DNA from: Sphingomicrobium lutaoense
GTDB lineage: Bacteria > Pseudomonadota > Alphaproteobacteria > Sphingomonadales > Sphingomonadaceae
NCBI RefSeq assembly: GCF_014195685.1
Contig: NZ_JACICF010000001.1
Location: 1 to 32,896 of the forward strand
Length of the DNA: 32,896 nt
Reading direction: 5' to 3'
Part shown: piece after piece, positions 6,487 to 14,412 of the stretch
Numbering within the stretch: position 1 is the first letter of the stretch
Layout: every line of letters starts with the position of its first letter
The notes under the pieces: generated by a model
The model's database searches: none
Told to the model about the DNA's origin: nothing
Seen by the model: the letters and a program-made list of their open reading frames with translations, nothing else
Made by a program: the position numbers and the translations under genes

Positions 6487-6783
6487 CTAGCTAAGCTTTA
6501 TAGTTTTCAACAGATGTTCGAAAACGGCCGGATGTAACGGTCTTTCAAACTCTAGACCCGCATCGAAAGATTGAGACCAGCACACGAAGGCCTTGATCGG
6601 GGAAAGTCCGGGTAGCCGGATCCAGATCTCGTCATGGATCTTCAATCTAGAGAGCAGTTCGACGCGACCTCCTAACCGCGTCAGGTCGGCGAGCTTGGCT
6701 GCGGTTTCTCTTTGGCCCGACTCTCGTGCCTTTACCATACAGTCGACCGCGACACGCGGCTCTCTTCGAACCTTGCCCGACAC
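6487..6783 (-). CDS. Stand-alone PilZ-domain protein (copy 2)
   Basis: 98 residues from GTG 6783, chosen because GTGAGG lies 5 nt upstream and because MSGKVRREPR then aligns with MTGQIRREKR of the paralogue at 10721-11017; an in-frame GTG at 6807 would add eight residues. c-di-GMP-binding elements: RxxxR (RREPR, residues 6-10) and D-x-T-x-x-G (DLTRLGG), where Thr replaces the usual Ser. The distal half has IWIRLPG, CWSQSF, AGLEF and RPLHPAVFEHLL. It is convergent with the outer-membrane barrel gene (46 nt between stops) and next to the GGDEF-EAL gene. Probably a c-di-GMP effector; partner unknown. Confidence 0.85.
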   Translation of the reverse strand: MSGKVRREPRVAVDCMVKARESGQRETAAKLADLTRLGGRVELLSRLKIHDEIWIRLPGLSPIKAFVCWSQSFDAGLEFERPLHPAVFEHLLKTIKLS

Positions 6784-7200
6784 TGTTACCTCACGCTGGA
6801 ATTCCACACCAACTCAGAAATGGCTCGGACACGGCCGGTTTCTCGAATTGCTAATATGCAAGAAGTCAGGGAAGCCACGGTGCACAGCATCCGTGTCTCC
6901 CCCAACTCCTGGACCAGGGCAACTCAACAGAGTCATCTGCTGCTGCCTCTGTTGCCAAACCCAGACCTTAGTGCCCAGCGATTGAAAGATTCTGGCCGGC
7001 TTGTTCAGTTTGGATTTGACCCAATCGACTAATAGTAAGTCTAGTTGGATCGAGCCGCATCGAGATAAGGGATACAAGGGCCATGCACGAGTGTGCCGGT
7101 GGTCTATCGCATATTCGGTCAATCTTGGACTCTAGCACAGGGGCTATCATCTGAGAGAGCCGTCGCCAGACAATTGACAATGAAACGCCCTGCAAAATTG
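6784..7200. other. Intergenic region between PilZ copy 2 and the GGDEF-EAL gene
   Basis: About 415 bp with no convincing gene; open frames on both strands have shadow-like composition. It must contain the promoter of the minus-strand PilZ gene and the 3' end of the GGDEF-EAL transcript. Minor inverted repeats are visible (CAACAGAG/CTCTGTTG near 6923-6955, GACAATT/AATTGTC at 7169-7202), but neither has a T-tract. Confidence 0.4.
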
Positions 7201-9126
7201 TCAGGCCGCATCGCGGCAGGTAACTCCTTTTTCCGAAACAAGGTCATCAACAAAAAAGCCCTGCGCCTGGTCGCAACCCAATTCCCGCAAGATGGCTAGC
7301 TGGTCAGCGTTTTCGACGTGCTCAGCGCAACATTTTACTCCCATCGCGCGGCAGAGTTCTATCACGCCGCTAAGCAAACTTCGGCAGTGGTCGGATTGGA
7401 CGACGTTTTTGATAAGCGACCCGTCAAGCTTCACGAGATCGAACTTCATTTCCCGCAAATATTTGATTGACGCGTTGCCTGCACCAAAATCATCCAATGC
7501 CAAAAGGCACTCGGCGTCTCTCAATTCCTGCAGTTCCTGCCGAGCAACATCGAAATCTGACAATAGCGCGGTCTCGGTGACTTCAAATTGCACTCGGCGC
7601 GCGTCGCATTCGCAGTCTTCGATTATGCGAAGAAGCCTCTTTGCTGCCCCCGGCTGACACAATTGCACCGCACTCAAATTGTAGGAAAGACGCACGTCGG
7701 TTTGCCATTTGTTGGCGGCCTGGCAGGCGCGATAAAGTACCGCCTCATTAATGCGCCCGATTACGCGCTTCTGCTCGGCTAGGTGTATAAATTCCTTGGG
7801 CTCTATGGTTCCCAACGTCGCGTTGTACCATCTCGCCAAGGCTTCATATGCGACCGGCGAATTCTCCCCGATAGACACGATTGGCTGAAAGTGCAGACCG
7901 AGTTGGTCGATGGGCGCGTCTGAGCCGAGAAGCTGTTCTATCGTATTGCGACGCATTTCACGACGCATCATCGCCGCATCGAAAACGTGGTACCTGCCTC
8001 GTCCCTGAGACTTCGCTCGATACAAGGCGATGTCGGCGTTTCGCAAAAGTTCCGAGGCTGACGATGAGGTACAATCAAAAACCGTTATCCCGCATGCTGC
8101 GGCGACCGGAAGAATCTTGCCCTCCCAGTCCAAGCTGCTTCCCGTAACTCGGCAGATCTCGGCGCCCACTTGGCTAGCACTTTCATTGCTACCCTTGGCG
8201 GTTGGGTCGACAAGGAGCGCAAACTCATCTCCACCCATGCGCGCTACCATTGCGACGCCTTCGAAATGTTTGTGCAATCGATGCGCGACCGTCTTCAGGA
8301 CGGCATCACCCGCGGCATGCCCGAAGGCGTCATTAATAGACTTGAAGCCATCGAGATCGATGATAGCGAGCAAGAGCTTACGTTCGAAGACGCTATCGTC
8401 CTGCAACTCTTTCTCGATGCGCCCTACAAGTGCCCGACGATTGGACAAACTAGTAAGCGCATCGGTTTCGGCCAACTCACGGGCCGCACGTTCCGCACTC
8501 ACGGCCCTACGCAATTCTCGCTGCTTCGCAATCTTTGTGGAAACAAGCTGTGAAATTGCGCGATTGTGCACTTGGAGAAGTCGGATCATCAGCAAAACGA
8601 CCAAGAACAGACTAAGACCGATCCCCTTCATGAATAGGTCGGGCATCCACATTAAGCGCGCCCCGATAGGCAATCCCAGCACAATCGGCGGGATCGAAGC
8701 GGCGGCGGGGAAGCTACTCAGCCCATAGGCGCAGCCAATAGCGGCAAGTGTCCCGTAAAGAACGACAGCCAGCACGAGTTCTGGCGAAGTCGTGATGAGA
8801 TGCTGAATCCAAACAGAAAAACTGAGTGAGAAGAGTGCTGTGAAAAAGGCTGTTGTCTGAAGCTCGCGTTGCTGCTGAGATGTCGTGAGATTGCGACTGG
8901 GGCCCCACAGCCAATAGCAGAGACGCCAAATCAAAGCTGCTGAAAATAGATTAATGGGCGAGAGCAAACCGGAGAAAAATTCGCCGGTAATCGCTTGCAG
9001 TCCAATCAGTGTTGTGAGGGCAATTGCATACAGTAGTGGAACCTGTTGTCTCAGGCTAGCAAACGTCTCCCGGATCAGAGCACGTCGTTCGGCAGTACTG
9101 GTGCACGCAGGGAACATCAGGATCAT
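7201..9126 (-). CDS. Membrane-bound GGDEF-EAL cyclic-di-GMP turnover protein
   Basis: 641 residues from ATG 9126, which has AGGAG 7 nt upstream; a TTG two codons earlier is less likely. Six hydrophobic segments between about residues 28 and 188 form a membrane sensor of MASE type, followed by a short helical linker, a GGDEF domain (about 220-385, motif GGDEF at 298-302) and an EAL domain (about 395-635, EAL at 428-430). The diguanylate cyclase motif is intact, but there is no RxxD inhibitory site before it. The EAL domain keeps the known metal and catalytic residues: Asn in NLSAVQ, Glu in EVTE, DDFGAG, KLD, and Glu in AEHVE. Both synthesis and hydrolysis of c-di-GMP are therefore possible. 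The surrounding PilZ genes and polysaccharide synthase suggest a local c-di-GMP circuit. Confidence 0.93.
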   Translation of the reverse strand: MILMFPACTSTAERRALIRETFASLRQQVPLLYAIALTTLIGLQAITGEFFSGLLSPINLFSAALIWRLCYWLWGPSRNLTTSQQQRELQTTAFFTALFSLSFSVWIQHLITTSPELVLAVVLYGTLAAIGCAYGLSSFPAAASIPPIVLGLPIGARLMWMPDLFMKGIGLSLFLVVLLMIRLLQVHNRAISQLVSTKIAKQRELRRAVSAERAARELAETDALTSLSNRRALVGRIEKELQDDSVFERKLLLAIIDLDGFKSINDAFGHAAGDAVLKTVAHRLHKHFEGVAMVARMGGDEFALLVDPTAKGSNESASQVGAEICRVTGSSLDWEGKILPVAAACGITVFDCTSSSASELLRNADIALYRAKSQGRGRYHVFDAAMMRREMRRNTIEQLLGSDAPIDQLGLHFQPIVSIGENSPVAYEALARWYNATLGTIEPKEFIHLAEQKRVIGRINEAVLYRACQAANKWQTDVRLSYNLSAVQLCQPGAAKRLLRIIEDCECDARRVQFEVTETALLSDFDVARQELQELRDAECLLALDDFGAGNASIKYLREMKFDLVKLDGSLIKNVVQSDHCRSLLSGVIELCRAMGVKCCAEHVENADQLAILRELGCDQAQGFFVDDLVSEKGVTCRDAA

Positions 9127-9266
9127 TGGCAACTCCTACTTGCAGGGCTCAGATTTGCCTGCGTCGGCTGCATTGATGCGGAGACCCGCGTAAGACCGTC
9201 CAGTAATGCCCCCAGATAACGACACGATTAGCGGTGGTGGGGATGCGCCATAATGGCATCAATTGC

Positions 9267-9614
9267 CTAAACGATCTTCGCGCCCGCGAATCCGTGATTG
9301 CTCCAGACAATCTGCAGTTGCACTCGTTCTTGGCCGCAAATGAGGTCATACTCGAAATCCGGAGGGATAATTTTATCAATTTGCATGAGTACGCCCTGCG
9401 CAGATACGTTTTCGACAACCACGGGGATGTGGTTGCCCTGACCATCTACGAGGTTGCCCAGGCGACCCAAATCGACACGCGGCGCACGTGACTTGCGTCT
9501 GATTTTCTCAGCCTCCACCGATTTTTCCCATTGTTTCATCATCTCACTCTCGCTCGCTCTACGCCGAGGCAATGTAAAGGCATCCTCTGATTGGAGCCTT
9601 GCCCATATTTTCAT
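9267..9614 (-). CDS. PilZ-like domain protein (divergent)
   Basis: 115 residues from ATG 9614, or about 91 from ATG 9542 (GAGTGAG just upstream); the choice is open because neither has a strong ribosome-binding site. The PilZ elements are RxxxR (RRKSR, about residue 39) and NxSxxG (NVSAQG, about residue 69), followed by beta-strand-like sequence ending in WSNHGFAGAKIV. It lacks the HPAVxxHLL tail shared by the three 98-residue PilZ proteins of this window, so it is a different subfamily with a basic, helical N-terminal extension. It lies just upstream of the GGDEF-EAL gene on the same strand, with 140 nt between, and is probably a c-di-GMP effector of the same circuit. Confidence 0.7.
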   Translation of the reverse strand: MKIWARLQSEDAFTLPRRRASESEMMKQWEKSVEAEKIRRKSRAPRVDLGRLGNLVDGQGNHIPVVVENVSAQGVLMQIDKIIPPDFEYDLICGQERVQLQIVWSNHGFAGAKIV

Positions 9615-9674
9615 ATTGGATTTTTTCGAGTGCCCGAAGTCTCGACAGTGCGGGGGCTAACGGCGTTGCGAGGC

Positions 9675-9944
9675 CTAGACGGCGCGCAGGTAATTTGGCC
9701 CGGCGGTGTTAACCCCGGCCACAGCAGAGTCGGGCGTCAGCGCTTGGACGAGCAATGTTTCCCCGTTACGAATATGTTCTCGCGCTGCCAGCGCCACGTC
9801 CTTGGCAGAGAGTCCGGGACCAACGAACCATGCCGACGACTGCAATTGAGAAAACGACGGGTATTTCGATAGGTGATCTAAAAGCTCTTGGGGCGTTTGC
9901 TTTCCCGGCAAAGCAGAATGCAGAACTAGGTAGTCTGTCATCAC
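9675..9944 (-). CDS. Small protein of unknown function (possible ferredoxin-like, SinR/Cas2-type fold)
   Basis: 89 residues from ATG 9944 (an ATG follows at 9941), with GGGAG about 7 nt upstream. It starts with a short beta-strand (TDYLVLHSAL), followed by a helix (TPQELLDHLSKY), a strand (SSAWFVGPG), a helix (SAKDVALAAREHI) and a strand (ETLLVQALT). This beta-alpha-beta-beta-alpha-beta order, with Trp before a Ser-Ala-x-[DE] helix and a closing LLV strand, resembles small SinR-like/Cas2-like ferredoxin folds, but no catalytic residues can be claimed and there is no CRISPR context. It has its own upstream region shared with the divergent DUF2721 gene. Real gene likely; function unknown. Confidence 0.6.
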   Translation of the reverse strand: MMTDYLVLHSALPGKQTPQELLDHLSKYPSFSQLQSSAWFVGPGLSAKDVALAAREHIRNGETLLVQALTPDSAVAGVNTAGPNYLRAV

Positions 9945-10197
9945 TCACTCCCGCAAGAGAAGAACAATATCTGACATAACACAGATTTATGATTTTCGTT
10001 GCAAAAAGATAATTTGGTTGTCCCGTTGTGATGCGTGGGGCCACAAGGAACGGTAGACGCGCGCGTTGGAAATTTTGCCAAGTTGTCGAACAGTCGCATC
10101 GATGGAAGCGCCGCCAATCGGGTGAACGGCTTCCGTCAACAATCATCAGGCGGTGCTGCTAACGATGCCACCGTTGGAAACGCAGGATGAAACCGAA

Positions 10198-10713
10198 ATG
10201 GATTGGATCGAAGCCAGCCTTGCCGCCGATTTTATATCCCGCACCTCTAATACCGCGCGCGTCCAGGCGATCCTCCAGCTGTCGCTCGCGCCCGTCTTTC
10301 TCCTGGCCGCGATCGGCGCCTTTTTGAACGTAATGAACGCCCGGCTGATCTGGATCGCCGACCGCGTCCATCGCCTCGACCATCAGCAGGAGGCCGAGAA
10401 CCGCCCCCGTGCGGTCGAGCGAGAGTTGGAAGAATTGCCTGCGCTCAGGCGGCGGCTCAAATATGCGCAGATCTCGATCAACCTATCGACTCTAAGCGCG
10501 CTCGTGATCAGCGGGATTGTCGCGCTCCTCTTCATCAGCGCGTTCGTCCGCCCCGCCATGGGCAGCTATGTGGCGTTCCTCTGGGTCGCCGCGATGGGGC
10601 TTCTCGTTGCGGCGCTAACCTACTTCCTCCTGGAAACCCGTCTCGCCACCACCACCGCGCGCCAGCGCCGCCGCCTGTCGCGCCAGATCGAAAGCAAGCG
10701 AAGCGGCAGCTAG
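10198..10713 (+). CDS. DUF2721 family membrane protein
   Basis: 171 residues from ATG 10198 (AGGA at 10184-10187); in-frame alternatives are ATG 10165 and GTG 10153, giving up to 186 residues. A hydrophobic segment with the family's core pattern (LAPVFLLAAIGAFLNVMNARL then IWIADRVHRL) is followed by a charged helical region (about 60-95) and two more TM segments around 110-160, ending in a strongly basic cytoplasmic tail (RQRRRLSRQIESKR). The family is common in Proteobacteria as small inner-membrane proteins of unknown function. It marks the left edge of the GC-rich, dense part of the window and converges on a PilZ gene with 7 nt between stops. Confidence 0.82.
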   Translation: MDWIEASLAADFISRTSNTARVQAILQLSLAPVFLLAAIGAFLNVMNARLIWIADRVHRLDHQQEAENRPRAVERELEELPALRRRLKYAQISINLSTLSALVISGIVALLFISAFVRPAMGSYVAFLWVAAMGLLVAALTYFLLETRLATTTARQRRRLSRQIESKRSGS

Positions 10714-10720
10714 GCGTGCG

Positions 10721-11017
10721 TCAGGCGCGCTCAATGCTCGCGACCAGGTGATCGAAGACCGCCGGATGCATGGGCGAGGCGAATTTTACGCCCGCGTTGA
10801 AATTCTCGGCCCAGCAGACGAAGGGCCGCAGCGGGCACAGCCCCGGCGGGCGCACCCAAATTTCCTCATGCATTTTCACGCGTGATACCAATTCGATGCG
10901 GCAGCCGAAGCGAGTGATGTCGGCCAGCCGAGCGGTCACTTGGCGCGCACCGTGCTCGCGCGTCCGCACGGTGCAATTGACCGGCACTCTTTTCTCACGC
11001 CTGATCTGCCCAGTCAT
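10721..11017 (-). CDS. Stand-alone PilZ-domain protein (copy 3)
   Basis: 98 residues from ATG 11017, preferred over ATG 11023 because GGAGG lies 7 nt before the former and only 1 nt before the latter. c-di-GMP elements: RREKR (RxxxR) near residues 6-10 and DITRFG (DxTxxG). The distal half (IWVRPPG, CWAENF, AGVKF, HPAVFDHLV) is closely similar to the PilZ proteins at 3054-3350 and 6487-6783. It lies 104 nt downstream of the hybrid histidine kinase on the same strand, so it could be an output protein cotranscribed with that sensor. A 13-bp palindrome, AAACGGACCGTTT, sits at 11088-11100 in the gap. Confidence 0.87.
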   Translation of the reverse strand: MTGQIRREKRVPVNCTVRTREHGARQVTARLADITRFGCRIELVSRVKMHEEIWVRPPGLCPLRPFVCWAENFNAGVKFASPMHPAVFDHLVASIERA

Positions 11018-11121
11018 TGCCATGCCTCCGCCGACGAGCTTGTTCTCGTCTTGGCCAATGGCACGGAAAAGCGCGGAAATGCTGGATAAACGGACCGTTT
11101 CGGACCCTTTTCGCCCCGAGG

Positions 11122-14100
11122 TCAGTCTGCCTTGCGCTTGATGATCTCGTGGACGCGCACCGCCAGCTGCGAATTGCTGAACGGCTTGGGAAGCAGCTCG
11201 ACCCCTTCGTCGAGACGCCCGTCATGGACGATCACGTCGCGGGCATATCCGGTGGTGAAGAGCACCTTGATCCCCGCCTGGATCTCGCGAGCCCGCTCGG
11301 CCACTGCGGCCCCCGTCATGCCGCCCGGCAGAATGACGTCGGTGAACAGCAGGTCGATTTCCTCGGGCTGTCGTTCGAGAAGCCGGATCGCCGATTCCCC
11401 GTCATGCGCCTCGAGCACACGGTAACCGAGGTCGCGCAGCAAATCGACGGTATAGGCGCGGACATCGTCATCATCCTCGCACACGAGAATGGTGCCGTCA
11501 TGGACCAACTTGTCGGACTCGGGTTCGGAAATCCGCTCGTCTTCACGGGTGGTGCGCACCGTGCGCGGCAGGTGGATCGCGATGGTAGTGCCTTCGCCGC
11601 GCGTCGAATCGATCGAGATATGACCGCCCGACTGGCGGACGAAACCATAGACCATCGACAGGCCCAGCCCCGTTCCCTTGCCCACTTCCTTGGTGGTGAA
11701 GAAAGGCTCGAAGGCGCGTTGCAGCTGGTCGGCATCCATGCCGATCCCGTCGTCGCAAATCTGGATGCAGGCATATTCGCCCGGCGGCGCGTCCATGTTG
11801 GCGCTGCTCAATTCCTTGTCGAGATCGACATTGCGGGTCGTGATCGTAAGCGTGCCGATCCCCGCGTCATTCTTCTCGAAGATCGCGTCGCGCGCATTGA
11901 CCGCGAGGTTGATGATCGCGCTTTCCAGCTGGATCGGATCCACTTCGACCGGGCCGAGGTCGGCGGCGAGGTCGGTTTCGATCTCGATGGTCTCGCCCAG
12001 GGTCCGCTGGAGCAATTTGCTCATGTCCTTCACGAGCCGGTTGGCATCGATCAGCTTGGGATCGAGCGGCTGGCGCCGCGAGAAGGCAAGCAGGCGCTGG
12101 GTGAGGGTGGCGGCGCGCTCGGCGCCGATCATCGCATTGTCGAGCGCGCGCGACACCTTGGGCGGCGCATTCTCGCCAAAGGCACGCTGCGCCATGTCGA
12201 TATTGCCCGAAATGATGGTGAGAAGATTGTTGAAATCGTGCGCGATGCCACCCGTCAGCTGGCCCACCGCTTCCATTTTCTGTGCCTGGCGCAACGCATC
12301 CTCGGCGGCTTCCCGTTCGGCGATCGCATTTTCGATCCGGACCTCGAGGTTGGCATTGAGGTCGCGCACCGCGTCCTCGGCCTCGCGGCTCCGCTTCACT
12401 TCGCGCTGCGCGGCTTCGAACAGATGGGCATTGTCGATCGCGATCGCCGCCTGCCCGGCAAGGCCCACCAGCACGGCTTCATGCTCGGCGCTGAACATGT
12501 TGGGCTCGGGATGGCCGAAGAACAGCCCTCCGATGATCGCCCCCGTTCGCGAGGCCACCGGAACCGCGAGATAGCTGCGCACCGGCAGATGTCCCTCAGG
12601 CATGCCCTTGTAGGGCGAATTCTTGCCGTAACGAGGATCGGTCGTGATGTCGGCCGAACGCACCACGCCCTCGCCCTTGAAGGTCGGCGCGAAGACCTTG
12701 GTCGCGCGCGGCATCGGGAAATTCTCGAATTCGGAGCGATCCACGCCCGACAGGGTGTAGAGCATGTAGCTCTCGCCTTCGTCCTCGACATTGTAGAAAA
12801 AGGCACCGAAGGCCGCGCCGCTCAATTCGGTGCCACTGTCGGTCACCATCTGGATGATGCGCTCGAGATCGAACTGCGCCGCCAGCGATGCCCCGACCTT
12901 GTTGATCGTCGCCAGCGTGCGCGCCTTTTCCTGGAGCGCCTGCTGCGAGCGCGCGCGTTCGATAACCAGCGAAGCGGGCCGCGTGATGAACTCCACCAGT
13001 TCGAGATCCGCCGGCGGCGCGTCCATCGCCTGCGGATAATACAGGGCAAAGGTGCCGAGCACGTCATTCTTGCCCGACAGGATGGGGATCGACCAGCACG
13101 CCCTGAGGCCATGCGACAGCGCGGTTTCGCGGAAATCTTTCCATCGCTCGTCATTGGCGATGTCGGAGACATGCACTTCTTCCTTGTGGAAGGCGGCGGT
13201 CCCGCACGATCCGACATCGGGGCCGATCGTGATGCCGTCGATTGCCCCGATATAGCTTTGGGGAAGGCTGTGCGCCCCGCCGTGATGCAGGCGCCCGTCA
13301 TCGTCGAGCAGCAGGATCGAGCCGATGAGGCCATGGTCCGAGCATTTCTCGATCGCCGCAATGAGTTCGCTGAGCGGCTCTTCGATCGGGCGGTCCGAAA
13401 TCGCCAGTTCGAGCACCCGGTTCTGCGCTGCGCGCAGAAATTCCTCGCGCTGGCTCTGCGCGATATTCTGCGCTTCGATGACCGTCCCGATCGGATTTCC
13501 GTCCTGGTCGCGGATCGGCGAGGCGGTAAAGGCGACCGGATAGAAATGGCCGTCCTTGTGGACGAAGATTTCCTCGCCCTTCATCTGGTTGCGCTCGGGA
13601 AAGGCCCGGTCGATCGGACATTCCTCGAGCGGATAATGGCTGCCGTCGGGATATTGGTTGTGGATGACGTCGTGCAGCGGGCGACCCACAGTCTCGGCAA
13701 AACGATAGCCGGTCAATTCCTCGGCGGCGCGGTTCATGAACACGCAGTGCTGGCGATCATCCATCATGAAAATCGCCATCTGCGTATTGTTGAGGATGGC
13801 ATCGAGGCGCTGCGAGGTATCGCGCAATTCGCGCTCGATTTCCTTGCGGCGGGTGATGTCGATCACCCCGCCGACATAGCGGTCGCCCCCGCCATCCTTG
13901 TCCTCGACAACCGCCGACTGCACTTTCAGCCAGCGTGTTTCGCCATTGTCGGGCCGAATGATGCGATAGGTCTGGTCGATGGTCTTGCGCTGCTCGATCG
14001 CGTCGCGGATCTTCGCGACGACCTTCTCGCGATCGTCGGGATGGATGACATCCGCCCAGCTCTGCAGGCTGACTTTCCCCTCGCGATCGAGGCCCGCCAT

Positions 14101-14337
14101 TTCGTAGAATTTGTCGGTGCAGGTCGCTTCGTCGCGCTCGATGTCATAATCGAAGCCGCCGATGCCGCCGATTTCCTGGACGAGCCGAAGGCGCGCCTCG
14201 CTTTGCCTCAAGGCTTGGGAGGCAGCATCTTCCACCGCACCGCGTACCTGCTTTTCACTGTCGAACTTGTTCAAAACCCACCCCTTGGCGCCGATGCGCG
14301 GATGACCTGCCAACAGGTCTAACTCCCGTAAGGCCAT
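11122..14337 (-). CDS. Hybrid sensor histidine kinase (PAS-PAS-GAF-GAF-HisKA-HATPase-REC)
   Basis: 1071 residues with no clear TM segment, so probably cytoplasmic. Domains: PAS at about 45-165 (with PAC segment VGGVIDITRRKEIE), PAS at about 170-295, GAF at about 300-460, GAF at about 475-640, a helical linker, HisKA with His700 in GGIAHDFNN, HATPase_c at about 790-925 (N box NLAVNARDA, G1 DDGIGM, G2 GKGTGLGLS), and a C-terminal receiver at about 948-1068 with Asp1000 as the expected phosphoacceptor and Lys1051 (LPKPF). This is the hybrid class whose receiver either passes phosphate to an Hpt protein or modulates the kinase. The signal is unknown. ATG 14337 lacks a ribosome-binding site; a TTG near 14276 preceded by AAGGGG is a possible alternative. 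It is divergent from ku-ligD with 75 nt between starts and upstream of a PilZ gene. Confidence 0.92.
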   Translation of the reverse strand: MALRELDLLAGHPRIGAKGWVLNKFDSEKQVRGAVEDAASQALRQSEARLRLVQEIGGIGGFDYDIERDEATCTDKFYEMAGLDREGKVSLQSWADVIHPDDREKVVAKIRDAIEQRKTIDQTYRIIRPDNGETRWLKVQSAVVEDKDGGGDRYVGGVIDITRRKEIERELRDTSQRLDAILNNTQMAIFMMDDRQHCVFMNRAAEELTGYRFAETVGRPLHDVIHNQYPDGSHYPLEECPIDRAFPERNQMKGEEIFVHKDGHFYPVAFTASPIRDQDGNPIGTVIEAQNIAQSQREEFLRAAQNRVLELAISDRPIEEPLSELIAAIEKCSDHGLIGSILLLDDDGRLHHGGAHSLPQSYIGAIDGITIGPDVGSCGTAAFHKEEVHVSDIANDERWKDFRETALSHGLRACWSIPILSGKNDVLGTFALYYPQAMDAPPADLELVEFITRPASLVIERARSQQALQEKARTLATINKVGASLAAQFDLERIIQMVTDSGTELSGAAFGAFFYNVEDEGESYMLYTLSGVDRSEFENFPMPRATKVFAPTFKGEGVVRSADITTDPRYGKNSPYKGMPEGHLPVRSYLAVPVASRTGAIIGGLFFGHPEPNMFSAEHEAVLVGLAGQAAIAIDNAHLFEAAQREVKRSREAEDAVRDLNANLEVRIENAIAEREAAEDALRQAQKMEAVGQLTGGIAHDFNNLLTIISGNIDMAQRAFGENAPPKVSRALDNAMIGAERAATLTQRLLAFSRRQPLDPKLIDANRLVKDMSKLLQRTLGETIEIETDLAADLGPVEVDPIQLESAIINLAVNARDAIFEKNDAGIGTLTITTRNVDLDKELSSANMDAPPGEYACIQICDDGIGMDADQLQRAFEPFFTTKEVGKGTGLGLSMVYGFVRQSGGHISIDSTRGEGTTIAIHLPRTVRTTREDERISEPESDKLVHDGTILVCEDDDDVRAYTVDLLRDLGYRVLEAHDGESAIRLLERQPEEIDLLFTDVILPGGMTGAAVAERAREIQAGIKVLFTTGYARDVIVHDGRLDEGVELLPKPFSNSQLAVRVHEIIKRKAD

Positions 14338-14412
14338 TCGGTTTCACATGCGTAACCACGGAACGAACTTCGGGCTCGAGGAATTGAAACGCTGTCCAGC
14401 CCAGGAGCATTT

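Noticed and set aside
11088-11100. AAACGGACCGTTT palindrome between kinase and PilZ gene
   Set aside because: Perfect but short, no repeat elsewhere noticed and no T-tract; not enough to call an operator or terminator.
11017-14322. 1101-codon plus-strand frame opposite the hybrid kinase
   Set aside because: It mirrors a kinase with all expected motifs; composition (His/Arg/Asp-rich) is typical of antisense shadows.
14338-14412. Possible EcfG (general stress) promoter between the kinase and ku
   Set aside because: GGAAC is present, but no CGTT follows at a 16-17 nt spacing.
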